From Meishania litoralis (lineage in GTDB: Bacteria > Bacteroidota > Bacteroidia > Flavobacteriales > Flavobacteriaceae): a stretch of DNA of 64,000 nt. Shown in pieces: positions 17,355-26,123 of the stretch. The stretch is from positions 1,054,001 to 1,118,000 of the forward strand of contig NZ_JBHFPV010000001.1 of NCBI RefSeq assembly GCF_042611095.1. The letters are read 5' to 3'. The first letter of the stretch is position 1; each line of letters begins with the position of its first letter. The position numbers were made by a program, and so were the translations under genes. The notes below the pieces were generated by a model. The model had not been told where the DNA came from and did no database searches. It worked only from the letters and a program-made list of their open reading frames with translations.

Positions 17355-18629
17355 TTAATCCATAAACAATCCGGGAAGCCACAAAGAAAGGCTTGGAAAC
17401 AACGTTACGAGTACCAACACGACAAGGCTTACCAACAAGAATGGAAAACCGGCCTTACTGACCGCCCCAATGGATATTTTTCCAATGCTCGATGCTACAA
17501 AAAGGCAGACACCGACCGGTGGTGTCGTCAACCCAATGATAAGGTTCAAAACTGCGATTACCGCAAAATGAATCGGGTCGACATCAACGGCCAAGGCCAC
17601 TTTCAATAAAATCGGGAACAGGATCAATAGTGCCGCTATGGTTTCCATAAAAGTGCCTACCAGGATCAACAAAAGATTGATCAATAGAAGCACTACATAT
17701 TTGTTCGTGGTGAAGCCGAGAATTTCGTTGGAGATGGTCTGCGGAATCTGCTCGGTAATCAAAATATAGCCGAAAAGATTGGCAAAACCGACCAAGACCA
17801 TCAACGAGGCAGAGGTTTTCATACTATCCAACAGCACGACCTGAATGTTCTTGAAGTTCAACTTTTTATAGACGAACAAGCCGATGACCAGCGCATAGGC
17901 GACCGCTACTATCGAAGCTTCGGTAGGGGTAAATATTCCTCCGATAATCCCGTAAAGAATAATAAAGGTCATCAACAATGCCCAAAAAGTATCCACAAAA
18001 CCATGAAAAACTTCATTTAAGCTGCTACGCTTATGCTTGGGATATTTTTTTCTTTTGGATATGACATAGGCCGCAACCAATAATCCGACGCCCAATAATA
18101 GGCCTGGCAACGCTCCGGCCAAAAACAACTTACCCACTGACAAGCCACTTAAAGTGGCGGCAATTATCATAGGTACACTTGGCGGAATAATCGGCCCCAC
18201 CGTAGATGAGGCGGCAGTCACTGCACACGAGAAATCGGTATCATAACCCTCTTTTTTCATGGCCGGAATCATTATGGATCCCATACTTGCAGTATCAGAA
18301 ATCGCGGTGCCCGAAATTCCTGCAAAAAGCATGGAAGCACCGATGTTCACTAGTGATAGTCCCCCTCGAATATGGCCCAATACATGGTTGCAGAAAGCAA
18401 TGATCTTATCGGTCAGACCACCGTGGTTCATAAGGTTTCCGGCCATTATGAATCCCGGCACACTTAGTAGAACGAACACGTCGATACCAGAATACATTTT
18501 AATAGGCATGATAATCAACGGAATGCCCTTGACCACCAAGTAGGACAGACAGGCCAAGCCCAAGGCAAAAGCGATCGGAAATCGAAGTATAAGACCTAGC
18601 ACGAATACGAGGATTAAAATCCAGATCAT
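17355..18629 (-). CDS. dctM: TRAP transporter large permease (DctM family)
   Basis: 424 aa of almost continuous hydrophobic helices (about 12), with the DctM hallmarks of the ion-transporter superfamily: SVPGFIMAGNLM, GISGTAISDTASMGSIMIPAM and a second-half repeat GLTTPPVGVCLFVASSIGK. With its small subunit it imports a carboxylate-type solute using a sodium gradient. The start overlaps the end of the small-permease gene by 4 bases. The binding-protein context and neighbouring sugar-acid enzymes suggest a keto acid or sugar acid. Confidence 0.95.
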   Translation of the reverse strand: MIWILILVFVLGLILRFPIAFALGLACLSYLVVKGIPLIIMPIKMYSGIDVFVLLSVPGFIMAGNLMNHGGLTDKIIAFCNHVLGHIRGGLSLVNIGASMLFAGISGTAISDTASMGSIMIPAMKKEGYDTDFSCAVTAASSTVGPIIPPSVPMIIAATLSGLSVGKLFLAGALPGLLLGVGLLVAAYVISKRKKYPKHKRSSLNEVFHGFVDTFWALLMTFIILYGIIGGIFTPTEASIVAVAYALVIGLFVYKKLNFKNIQVVLLDSMKTSASLMVLVGFANLFGYILITEQIPQTISNEILGFTTNKYVVLLLINLLLILVGTFMETIAALLILFPILLKVALAVDVDPIHFAVIAVLNLIIGLTTPPVGVCLFVASSIGKISIGAVSKAGFPFLLVSLVVLVLVTLFPSLSLWLPGLFMD

Positions 18630-19087
18630 CGGCCCTGTCTTTTAAAATTTCGAATAATCCTTAACCCAAGATAATAGCCTATCGAGACCGACATCACGAA
18701 CATGCTTAAAAAAGCCAAGCCCATATTAAGGCCCATACTGGGTGATCTTTCGGTCAACCCAAGCAATATGAATTCTATGGAATAAATGCCCATCACGGCA
18801 AACAACAAAAACGTAATCATGGGAATCGTTTTTGCCAACAACTTCTGTAATCTTGCCGGCATACGTTCGTAGAACATATCCAAATGAACGAAAAAGTCAT
18901 TTTTCATCGCCAGACCGGCCGCAAAGGATATGGCATAGATAAAGCATATGCGCGATGCTTCCTCGGTCCACGATGGTGTGGGAATCGGCGTGAACCGACA
19001 AATAATCTGGATCAAAACCGTACCGATCAAACCCCAAGTGGTCAAAAGGGTCCCTATCTTTAATATACGCCCGACCAGCTTACGCAT
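18626..19087 (-). CDS. dctQ: TRAP transporter small permease (DctQ family)
   Basis: 153 aa with four predicted helices and the DctQ family pattern TWTEEASR-like (here SWTEEASRICFIYAISF) followed by MKNDFFVHLDMF. It joins DctM in the membrane complex. Start overlaps the binding-protein gene end by 8 bases; its own end overlaps dctM by 4, so all three subunits are coupled. Confidence 0.93.
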   Translation of the reverse strand: MRKLVGRILKIGTLLTTWGLIGTVLIQIICRFTPIPTPSWTEEASRICFIYAISFAAGLAMKNDFFVHLDMFYERMPARLQKLLAKTIPMITFLLFAVMGIYSIEFILLGLTERSPSMGLNMGLAFLSMFVMSVSIGYYLGLRIIRNFKRQGR

Positions 19088-20087
19088 CTTTTTCGTCTTT
19101 TAATCGATTGTATATCTTTTTCATTTCAGAAGATAGGCTTTCGTAAATAGCTTTCTCACATTTCTCCTTAAAGGCCTTTTTATCGACTTCAATAAACTCC
19201 ATACCCTTTGCCTTCAATTCGTCTTGAACTTTCTTTTCATTTTCCATGAACAATTGGCGCTCGTACGCCTGCATGTCTTTGCCTGCCTGTAAAAAAATCT
19301 CCTGAAGGTCAGGTGGCATTTTTTGAAACTGTTTTTCCCCCATTACGGCATACACCCAGCTTACAACATGGCCCGTAAGGTTTACGTACTGCTGTACTTC
19401 GGCAAAGCCTGCGTTGTTTATCATCGCAAACGGATTTTCTTGCGCTTCAATGGTACCCGATTGCAAAGAGGTAAAGACTTCTGAAAAAGCCATGGGGGTT
19501 GGTTTGGCACCCAAGGCCTCCCATGTCGTGACAAACGATGGTACATTGGGCACACGTATGATGAGTCCGTTTAGATCATCCGGATGCTTGATCGGCCGAT
19601 TGGACGTCAAATGCCGTGGTCCTCTCTGAAAATGTGCTACGGCCCTCAAACCCGCCTTTTCAATCATTTCCTCCTCGATTTGCCTACCTAAAGGCCCATC
19701 GATATATTGCTCCATATTCGAAGGGTCTTCAATAAGAAATGGCAATTCACAAAAAGTGGCCACCTCGAACCAATTGGTCAAAGTAGAACCCGTTGTGGTC
19801 ATGTCGATGACTTCTGCCTTGATCATTCGCAGTGCCTCGATTTCCTTGGCCAATTGTTCAGAAGGATAAAGCTGCATCTTGATCCTTCCCTTTGAACGCT
19901 CCTCTAAAATTTCCTTGAAATAGGCAAAGGCCTTGTACCAGGTATGGTCTTCTTTGACCAAAAGTGCCGTACGCAAAAGAAACTCAGGTTCCGGAGCTTT
20001 TGATTTGCAATTAAGTAAAAGAGCAAAAGTCGATAATAGCAAAAATGTTTTTGCCGTTAATCTTGCCCTTTGCCCCCTTTTGCCCAT
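19080..20087 (-). CDS. dctP: TRAP substrate-binding protein (DctP family), lipoprotein
   Basis: 335 aa. A signal sequence ends in LLLNC, so it is probably a lipoprotein tethered in the periplasm. DctP features follow: KGRIKMQLYPSEQLAKEIEALRMI, the central Arg-containing segment LIIRVPNVPSF that binds substrate carboxylates, and VFTSLQSGTIEAQENP. The conserved Arg points to an organic acid with a carboxylate, fitting a sugar acid or 2-keto acid. It lies 3 bases after the RidA lipoprotein gene, and the operon order is ridA-dctP-dctQ-dctM-esterase. Confidence 0.93.
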   Translation of the reverse strand: MGKRGQRARLTAKTFLLLSTFALLLNCKSKAPEPEFLLRTALLVKEDHTWYKAFAYFKEILEERSKGRIKMQLYPSEQLAKEIEALRMIKAEVIDMTTTGSTLTNWFEVATFCELPFLIEDPSNMEQYIDGPLGRQIEEEMIEKAGLRAVAHFQRGPRHLTSNRPIKHPDDLNGLIIRVPNVPSFVTTWEALGAKPTPMAFSEVFTSLQSGTIEAQENPFAMINNAGFAEVQQYVNLTGHVVSWVYAVMGEKQFQKMPPDLQEIFLQAGKDMQAYERQLFMENEKKVQDELKAKGMEFIEVDKKAFKEKCEKAIYESLSSEMKKIYNRLKDEKDA

Positions 20088-20090
20088 TGG

Positions 20091-20669
20091 TCAGTCTTGC
20101 ACCTCGACGATCATTTCAATTTCAACGGCAATATTGCTTGGCAATGAACCCATGCCGACAGCGGCGCGGGCATGCTTGCCACGTTCTCCGAACACCTCGA
20201 CCATCAAATCGGAAAAACCGTTGATGACTTTCGGGTGATCTGTAAATTCGGGCATCGCATTGACCATACCCAAAACTTTGACACACCTTTTCACTTTGTT
20301 GAGATTACCCAGCTCGGCCTTCAACACTGAAAGTTGGTTAATACCGGTAATACGTGCGGCCTCGTAACCTTCTTCTATGGTCAAATCGGCACCGACCTTA
20401 CCCGTTATATTCTCACCATCGGCCTTAAGCGGGCCTTTGCCTGACAAAAAAATCATGTTTCCAACACGAACGGCATTCACATAATTGGCAACGGGAGCCG
20501 AAGGTGTACTCAGTTCAATGCCCAGTTCCTTTAGTTTGGCCTCGGGGTCATATTCTGGGTCAATCGATTCTTTTGCATCAGGTTCTGAAGCGGTATCATG
20601 CTTTTGCTCAAGCGGCTGATTACATGCAAAAAATGTAAATAAAATCAATGCGAATGCTAGTTTGTTCAT
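20091..20669 (-). CDS. RidA-family protein with lipoprotein signal
   Basis: 192 aa. A lipoprotein signal peptide (LFTFFAC) and a charged linker of about 45 residues precede a RidA/YjgF domain. Active-site features are kept: the conserved Arg in HARAAVGMGSLP and the Glu in NIAVEIEMI. RidA enzymes hydrolyse enamine/imine intermediates from PLP-dependent dehydratases; cytosolic forms lack signal peptides, so a membrane-tethered periplasmic version is unusual. It is the first gene of the TRAP operon. Its substrate probably comes from the exported PLP enzyme at 22143-23381. Confidence 0.88.
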   Translation of the reverse strand: MNKLAFALILFTFFACNQPLEQKHDTASEPDAKESIDPEYDPEAKLKELGIELSTPSAPVANYVNAVRVGNMIFLSGKGPLKADGENITGKVGADLTIEEGYEAARITGINQLSVLKAELGNLNKVKRCVKVLGMVNAMPEFTDHPKVINGFSDLMVEVFGERGKHARAAVGMGSLPSNIAVEIEMIVEVQD

Positions 20670-21080
20670 TTCTGAGAGGTATTTGTGTAAAAACTTAGAG
20701 ATAAATATAATGAACTCATTTAAACTATTTCAATTATAACAAGATTTCGGAAACGGTGAAAAAATCAATTACGGACTATCGGAGCAGGGGAAATTATTTT
20801 GGCATAAACAGGTGTTTGTGGAATTAAAAATCTTGGCTTAAAATCCATACTTTTCTTTGACCAATATCTAATTAACTGATTCTCAAACAGCCGTAAAATC
20901 ACCGTTTTTAAATTTTATTGTTTATAGAAACCCTTCGAAACCTAAATTAGGGGTATAGGTGACCGGAAATGCGTCTCGAAACAGCTTGGCTGCAATCATA
21001 GAGAAGTTAACAAAACTACATTCCTTTGCTGGAATGTTGTATCTATTAAAAGTTATCTTTAGACATATAAATCCAATTCT
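20670..21080. other. AT-rich intergenic region between divergent genes
   Basis: 411 bases between the divergent ridA lipoprotein and hydrolase genes, visibly richer in A/T than the flanking operons. It must contain promoters for both. TATCTTTA at 21054-21061 resembles the Bacteroidetes -7 element upstream of the plus-strand gene, and CAAAACTA at 21011-21018 is an exact minus-strand -7 element, but neither has a TTG at the right spacing. No small gene, RNA or repeat is supported. Confidence 0.4.
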
Positions 21081-22022
21081 ATGAGGCTATGTTCATTGCT
21101 TACTTCTTTTATCATATTAATTAGTTGTACCGACAAATATGAAAAATTTAAAAAAGTGCCCGACTATATTACCAATGCATCTACTTTAGATGCAACTTAC
21201 TTTAAGGCATATGACGAAACCTTAAATTTATGGAACATTCCTTTTGAAGAATTATATATTCCTACCACCTACGGTATTGCACATGTTATTGTAAGTGGCC
21301 CTAAAAATGAGGAACCTATTGTATTACTTCATGGAATGAACGCCAGTTCTACCATGTGGTACCCGAATATAGAATCACTTAGCAAAAACCACCGTGTGTT
21401 TGCCATCGATTTTATTCTAGAACCAGGAAAATCTTATCTGTTTAATGATATTGAAAATGTAGAAGAGGTCACCGATTGGTATGAGGAGGTCTTATATGTT
21501 TTGGAGTTGGAGAGCTTCCATTTAATTGGCGCTTCCCGGGGAGGATGGTTAGCCGTTAATCTAGCATTGCACAATCAAGAAAAAATTAAAAGCCTATTGC
21601 TATTAAGTCCTGCTCAGACTTTTATATGGATTAGACCAAGCCTGGATCTTTTCAAGAATATTGTCACATTACTTTCTTCGAAAGACAAACAAATTGATCA
21701 AAGTTTGGAAAGCATGTCAACCGATGTTGAAAATATCAGTGATACATACCTCAAACAATATAAAATAGGTTTGGAAAGGAAATCAGAAAACAAATTTGTG
21801 ACCAGCATGAAACCCTTTTCCAATGAAGAATTGAAATCTTTACAAATGCCAGTTTTGGTTCTAATTGGCGATGATGATATGATCAATGAGAAAAGAACAA
21901 TTGAAATCGCCCGTTTGCTGCCAAAAGGTAAAGGTGAAGTTATACCTAATGCAGGGCACTTTCTATCTATTGATCAAGCCAAGTTGGTAAATGAAAAAAT
22001 GGTGACATTTTTAAACCAATAA
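21081..22022 (+). CDS. Alpha/beta-fold hydrolase lipoprotein
   Basis: 313 aa. A lipoprotein signal (FIILISC, Cys at residue 16) is followed by an alpha/beta-hydrolase fold: oxyanion region VLLHGMNASSTMW, nucleophile elbow GASRGGWLAVN with Ser, an acid in LIGDDDMI, and catalytic His in NAGHFLSID. Substrate unknown; relatives include small esterases and haloperoxidase-like hydrolases. It is on the opposite strand to the two exported-enzyme operons it separates, and its codons are more AT-rich (many TTA, AAA, ATT), suggesting later insertion. Confidence 0.85.
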   Translation: MRLCSLLTSFIILISCTDKYEKFKKVPDYITNASTLDATYFKAYDETLNLWNIPFEELYIPTTYGIAHVIVSGPKNEEPIVLLHGMNASSTMWYPNIESLSKNHRVFAIDFILEPGKSYLFNDIENVEEVTDWYEEVLYVLELESFHLIGASRGGWLAVNLALHNQEKIKSLLLLSPAQTFIWIRPSLDLFKNIVTLLSSKDKQIDQSLESMSTDVENISDTYLKQYKIGLERKSENKFVTSMKPFSNEELKSLQMPVLVLIGDDDMINEKRTIEIARLLPKGKGEVIPNAGHFLSIDQAKLVNEKMVTFLNQ

Positions 22023-22142
22023 TGCATCGAAGCGTAAAATGGGCATCAAGGCAACCTATACCATAATCCCAAAGATTATTATCCTTTCAAGGAGTTCGAA
22101 CAACATTCATGATAAAATTTCCAATTAAGTTGCCAAGTGCGT

Positions 22143-23381
22143 CTATGCACTTTCCAAAACTTCCTTGACTCTTTGCGCTACGATCCGCTCTTGACCGGGT
22201 TCCATCATCCAAGTTGTGATACCCACCTGTTCTTTGTTTCCGACGGTTTCAATCGATGGATGCCCGTCACGCAATCTTTTTCGCATTTCGTCGGTAGAGA
22301 TTCCCACGACTTTTTCATCCCATCGGATATAAAGACTGGGCACGTGATTGGCATGTGGCGGCACATGAATTTCTGTTTCGACCCCTTTGACCGAGGCAGC
22401 GCTATCACTGATCAATTTAATTTGGTCTTCCCAGAGTTCCCATTCTTTTTTGTGATCCCTTGCCAAATATAGTTCCAAGGCTACCATCATACCCAATACT
22501 TCCTCTTTGTTCACTTTCATCCCGCGGGCAATCGTAGCCCCTCTAGGAGGCGTATGCAGCCTTGCTGCCTCAATATACTTTCGTTTCCCCAATAGTAGTC
22601 CGGCACTCTGGGGACCTCGGATTCCTTTTCCTCCTGAAAAACAGACAAGGTCAAAACCTAATTTGGTAAACTTAAAGAGATTTTCCACTGGGGGCACATC
22701 AGCGGCACAGTCGATAAATGTCGGAACGTTGTGCTTCTTGCCCAAGGCAACGAATTCTTCATATTTGATTTGACCTTGATCCGTATTGGCGTTCAAAAAC
22801 CAGAGCATGGCCGTGTTATCATTTATGGCCTTTTCAAGTTCTTTGGCGGTCTCGATCTCCACGATCTTGGCCCCTGTGTTGATCAAGGCATGGGTATAGC
22901 CGATAGCATGTGCCTTTTGAACGATTACTTCGTTCTTCAGCCCCTTGGTATCAGGAAGCTGGGCGACTTTCTTTTCATCCATGCCGCACATTACACCGGC
23001 CAAACCTATGGTCATCGCGCCAAAGGCCCCTGAAGAGACCGTAGCGTATTCACAGTCCAACAATTCAGCTATCCGCTCCCCTACTTTATCATGGAGCTCA
23101 TCTAAATTCACATATTCGGTGGCGCCGTAACTTATGGCATCGGTAACTTCTTTGTGCATCAGCGACCCGGTCATCGATGTATAGGTGCCCGCGGCATTGA
23201 TGAACGTACGCAAGCCCAGTTCTTTAAAAAAATCGCGAGCAACCGCGCCGCTTACCGGAAGTGCGGATTTGGCAACGGTCTCCTCCGCAGCCTTTGCGGC
23301 CAATATACTCGGGCCAAAAATTCCGCCTACGAACGGAATCGCCGTTAATGTTTTCAGTGCTTTTCTTCTTGTACTCATCAT
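22143..23381 (-). CDS. Exported SelA/DgaE-like PLP-dependent enzyme
   Basis: 412 aa (ATG 23381 or 23378). A Tat-like signal (STRRKALK, hydrophobic stretch, cut near LAAKA) precedes an aminotransferase-fold PLP domain. The PLP lysine is Lys252 in SGGKGIRGPQSAG, with Asp224 in FIDCAAD contacting the pyridine nitrogen. This pattern is that of the selenocysteine-synthase-like group containing D-glucosaminate-6-phosphate ammonia-lyase (DgaE). Predicted reaction: elimination of ammonia from an amino sugar acid to give a 2-keto-3-deoxy acid. It is the last gene of the block starting at 27.9 kb; the upstream RidA would process its enamine product. Export of a PLP enzyme through Tat is plausible because cofactor is loaded before transport. 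Confidence 0.84.
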   Translation of the reverse strand: MMSTRRKALKTLTAIPFVGGIFGPSILAAKAAEETVAKSALPVSGAVARDFFKELGLRTFINAAGTYTSMTGSLMHKEVTDAISYGATEYVNLDELHDKVGERIAELLDCEYATVSSGAFGAMTIGLAGVMCGMDEKKVAQLPDTKGLKNEVIVQKAHAIGYTHALINTGAKIVEIETAKELEKAINDNTAMLWFLNANTDQGQIKYEEFVALGKKHNVPTFIDCAADVPPVENLFKFTKLGFDLVCFSGGKGIRGPQSAGLLLGKRKYIEAARLHTPPRGATIARGMKVNKEEVLGMMVALELYLARDHKKEWELWEDQIKLISDSAASVKGVETEIHVPPHANHVPSLYIRWDEKVVGISTDEMRKRLRDGHPSIETVGNKEQVGITTWMMEPGQERIVAQRVKEVLESA

Positions 23382-23400
23382 TCAAAATTTAATGGTTTCT

Positions 23401-23877
23401 CTAGTCAACTGCCGCTATACAGTCCATCTCGACCAACGAATTTCCCGGAACGCCCCCATAAGTGGCTACTGTGGTCCTTACCGGAGGATTCTTTCCAAAA
23501 CGTCCACGGAAAACTTCATTCATGGCTTTGTAATCGCCCAAATCGGCCAGATATACATTCACTTTCAAAACTTGCTCCATGGAAGAACCGTTTCGTTCGA
23601 GCTCTTTTTGCAGTTCTTGCAAGACGATTTCAGTATGGGCCTTTATTTCAAAAGGTTCGGTATGGGCCCCTTTACCCGCTATATACAAGGTGTTGCCATG
23701 TCTAACGGCCCCCGAAAAAAGCGGAATGTCTTGATCGGTAACGATATCGCCCACGACCTCTTTCTTCGCCTGTTTCTCTTTTTTGGTCATTGCATTGGCC
23801 GAACCTATGCCAAAAAGTGCTGCAAGTGCCACTCCTATTTTTTTGAAGGAAGCCCTTCGTGTTGTTTTTTCTTCCAT
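23401..23877 (-). CDS. RidA-family protein with export signal
   Basis: 158 aa. An N-terminal TTRRASFKK twin-arginine-like segment, a hydrophobic stretch and a signal-peptidase-type site GSANA lead into a RidA domain. Active-site Arg is in PPVRTTVAT and the Glu in NSLVEMDCIA. It would hydrolyse enamine or imine products made by the PLP enzyme encoded 19 bases downstream. With the lipoprotein at 20091 this is the second exported RidA in the locus; the pair sit beside different export signals (Tat-like and lipobox), so they are not simple tandem copies. Confidence 0.87.
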   Translation of the reverse strand: MEEKTTRRASFKKIGVALAALFGIGSANAMTKKEKQAKKEVVGDIVTDQDIPLFSGAVRHGNTLYIAGKGAHTEPFEIKAHTEIVLQELQKELERNGSSMEQVLKVNVYLADLGDYKAMNEVFRGRFGKNPPVRTTVATYGGVPGNSLVEMDCIAAVD

Positions 23878-23899
23878 GTTTCCTATTTTTAATTTACTA

Positions 23900-24817
23900 T
23901 TACCAAGTTCGTTTTTTTAATAATTGACGTATCTGTTCTTTCGGTACGGGAAGTTCGTCAATATGATCGTTGAGCCATTTCGAAAAATCCTTTTCGATTT
24001 CGTCGGTCCATTTGTTATCGATCTGACCCGGGGTATATTTTCCTTCCTTCAATCTTGAAATTCCGAACAAATCGCGCAAGCGGATTATCTCTGAAGTTAC
24101 GACAACTTTTTCGGCCAGATGGGCAGGGATAAAGACCACACCCTCTTTCTTGCCCAGAACCACATCACCGGGAAGTACCGTTGCTGCACCGATACGAATG
24201 GGCGAATTAATGCCCAGCAACATCACTTCGGTAAGAAAAGATGGATGCCATCCTCGTACGAAGGCATTGAAACCTTCAATTTCAGAAAGCCCTTCTTGAT
24301 CTCTACTGGAAGCATCGAAAACCACCCCGGTCTTCGATTTTGCAAAGATGGAGTTTCCAAGGTTATCACCTATCAACGTACCGTCGACTATTTTTCCAAA
24401 ACCATCGGCGACATACACGTCGCCGACCTGCAGCATATCTATTGGCCATGAATTCGTATTGCCAATGTAGCCCTCTGACTTGCCTTGTTTTTCAATCTGA
24501 TCGGAGACATCGGGTCGGTTCGGCATATACTGGACCGTCAGTGCCCTACCTACTACTGGCACATCATCATGTAATAGTTCCCATCCGCCCTCGAACTGGT
24601 TATGATAACCCTCATTTCGCAATACGCCCCAAGCCTCTTCGATGGCCACTTCTTTAAGCCGTTCAAGAATATCATCGGCAACCTTGGGCCGACCATCTTC
24701 AAATCGTTCGCCCTGCCAATGTGGAGTCAAGAAAATGATACGATCTTTTGAAGTAGTCTGGGCAAGTGCAAAATTGCACATCAAAATTCCAATAATTAAA
24801 AGCTTTATATTTCGCAT
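23900..24817 (-). CDS. Exported RraA-family protein (HMG aldolase-like)
   Basis: 305 aa. A Sec signal peptide (cut near FALAQ) precedes an RraA/4-hydroxy-4-methyl-2-oxoglutarate aldolase-like domain from about residue 85. The substrate Arg-Asp pair is present in GVVFDASSRDQ. Near the C-terminus the usual Asp-rich PGDxxxxDDDGVxxxP loop reads LPGDVVLGKKEGVVFIP, so part of the typical acidic motif is replaced by Gly-Lys-Lys. The C-terminus extends about 50 residues. Class II aldolases of this group release pyruvate from keto acids; whether this one does so in the periplasm is inference. It lies 22 bases before ridA. Confidence 0.84.
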   Translation of the reverse strand: MRNIKLLIIGILMCNFALAQTTSKDRIIFLTPHWQGERFEDGRPKVADDILERLKEVAIEEAWGVLRNEGYHNQFEGGWELLHDDVPVVGRALTVQYMPNRPDVSDQIEKQGKSEGYIGNTNSWPIDMLQVGDVYVADGFGKIVDGTLIGDNLGNSIFAKSKTGVVFDASSRDQEGLSEIEGFNAFVRGWHPSFLTEVMLLGINSPIRIGAATVLPGDVVLGKKEGVVFIPAHLAEKVVVTSEIIRLRDLFGISRLKEGKYTPGQIDNKWTDEIEKDFSKWLNDHIDELPVPKEQIRQLLKKRTW

Positions 24818-24850
24818 GTCTTCTTAATTCGGTGTAACTATTTTACTATT

Positions 24851-26113
24851 TTATTCTTTGTTCCAAACTTCGGCGGCCAACCCATTAAGGTCATAGACCA
24901 CCTTACCTTCCCTGATCGTCAATTCACACTCCAACTTTTTGGTGCCTTTCATCTTTTTGCCCTTGGTGTCGATAAATCCAAAATCGCCTTCACGCAGATT
25001 CAAAATGGCCATATCGGCCACCGCCCCGACCGACAGGTGCCCCAAGTCTTCTCGCTTGATCGCTTTCGCAGAACTCCATGTTGTCGCCTCAATGACCTCG
25101 CTGACCGGCATGTTCAGGTTTAAAAACTTGGACATTACATTGATGATATCCTTCATGCCCCCGTTCATACTGCCCGTATGCAAATCGGTACTTATGGTAT
25201 TCGGCTTAAAACCCTGTTGCAAGGCTGGTACGGCCTGCTCGAACAAAAAGCTACCACCGCCATGGCCAACATCGAAAACAATACCTCTTTTTTGTGCCTC
25301 AAAGGCAAAATCTTCGACCTTGCCATTTTCGTTTACCAAAGGTGTTCGGCCATTGACATGCGCATAGGCATGCGTGAAAATATCCCCGGGCCGTAATTTT
25401 TCCATGAACAAGGTTTTCAGCGAAAGTTCTGGGTCACTACCGCCAAAATCTATCATTACCGGAATGTTAGCCAATCTACCGGCTTCGACCGCACGCTCGG
25501 TCGGTGTCCAGTCAAACCCTGAATAATGTGCCAATTTTACGCCGACCACATAATCAGGGTATCGCTTAGCGACCATGGCCGTTAATTTGGGATCCATATC
25601 GGCCTGATTTTGTTCAATGGCACCTCCTTTCATTCCAGAGCCCACAATGTTCAGAAAAGAGAGTACCCTAGTTTTCGAACGGTCTATGACCTGTTCTTTG
25701 AACAGTCTAAAATTTCTCCAGCCCGCACCGCCTACATCAACTATTGTCGTAACCCCTATTCTTAGGCTAAAACCATCTGGTGGAAGTGCCGTAAAACTGT
25801 TACTTAGGTAGGCATCGGGCTCGGTTCCGTGAAAGTTATGGCTGTGGATATCGATTAGTCCCGGAGCAACAATAAACCCTTCGGCGTCGATTGTCTTTGC
25901 CGCTTTCGTTTCTGAAATCTTCGCGGAAACCTCGGCTATTTTCCCTTCTTTTATAGCAATGTCCAGAACTTTGTCAATTCCGTTCTTGGCATCTATTACA
26001 TGGCCATTTTTTACAAGAATATCATACTCTTGCCCGCTGCAAAACAAAACACAGCATAGCAAAATAAGGATGGTGGTCCTAAACTTTTCAATTGGTATTT
26101 TCATGATCATCAA
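24851..26113 (-). CDS. Exported amidohydrolase (EF_0837/Atu3266-type deacetylase)
   Basis: 420 aa. A hydrophobic signal (about 10-28, cut near CSGQ; start may be the third Met) precedes a urease-superfamily metal-hydrolase domain. Ligands visible: HSHNFH (HxH), the probable carboxylated Lys in VGVKLAH, THAYAH, DVGHGGG, and the catalytic Asp in STDLHTGS. This subgroup is commonly encoded beside SelA/DgaE-like genes and contains enzymes acting on acylated hydroxy or amino acids. Predicted: removal of an acyl group before the PLP step. It is 10 bases after the PQQ dehydrogenase and 33 before RraA. Confidence 0.84.
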   Translation of the reverse strand: MMIMKIPIEKFRTTILILLCCVLFCSGQEYDILVKNGHVIDAKNGIDKVLDIAIKEGKIAEVSAKISETKAAKTIDAEGFIVAPGLIDIHSHNFHGTEPDAYLSNSFTALPPDGFSLRIGVTTIVDVGGAGWRNFRLFKEQVIDRSKTRVLSFLNIVGSGMKGGAIEQNQADMDPKLTAMVAKRYPDYVVGVKLAHYSGFDWTPTERAVEAGRLANIPVMIDFGGSDPELSLKTLFMEKLRPGDIFTHAYAHVNGRTPLVNENGKVEDFAFEAQKRGIVFDVGHGGGSFLFEQAVPALQQGFKPNTISTDLHTGSMNGGMKDIINVMSKFLNLNMPVSEVIEATTWSSAKAIKREDLGHLSVGAVADMAILNLREGDFGFIDTKGKKMKGTKKLECELTIREGKVVYDLNGLAAEVWNKE

Positions 26114-26123
26114 TTAAATATTA

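Noticed and set aside
23185..23892. 235-aa plus-strand frame
   Set aside because: Antisense to the PLP enzyme and RidA genes, spans their junction, no domain.
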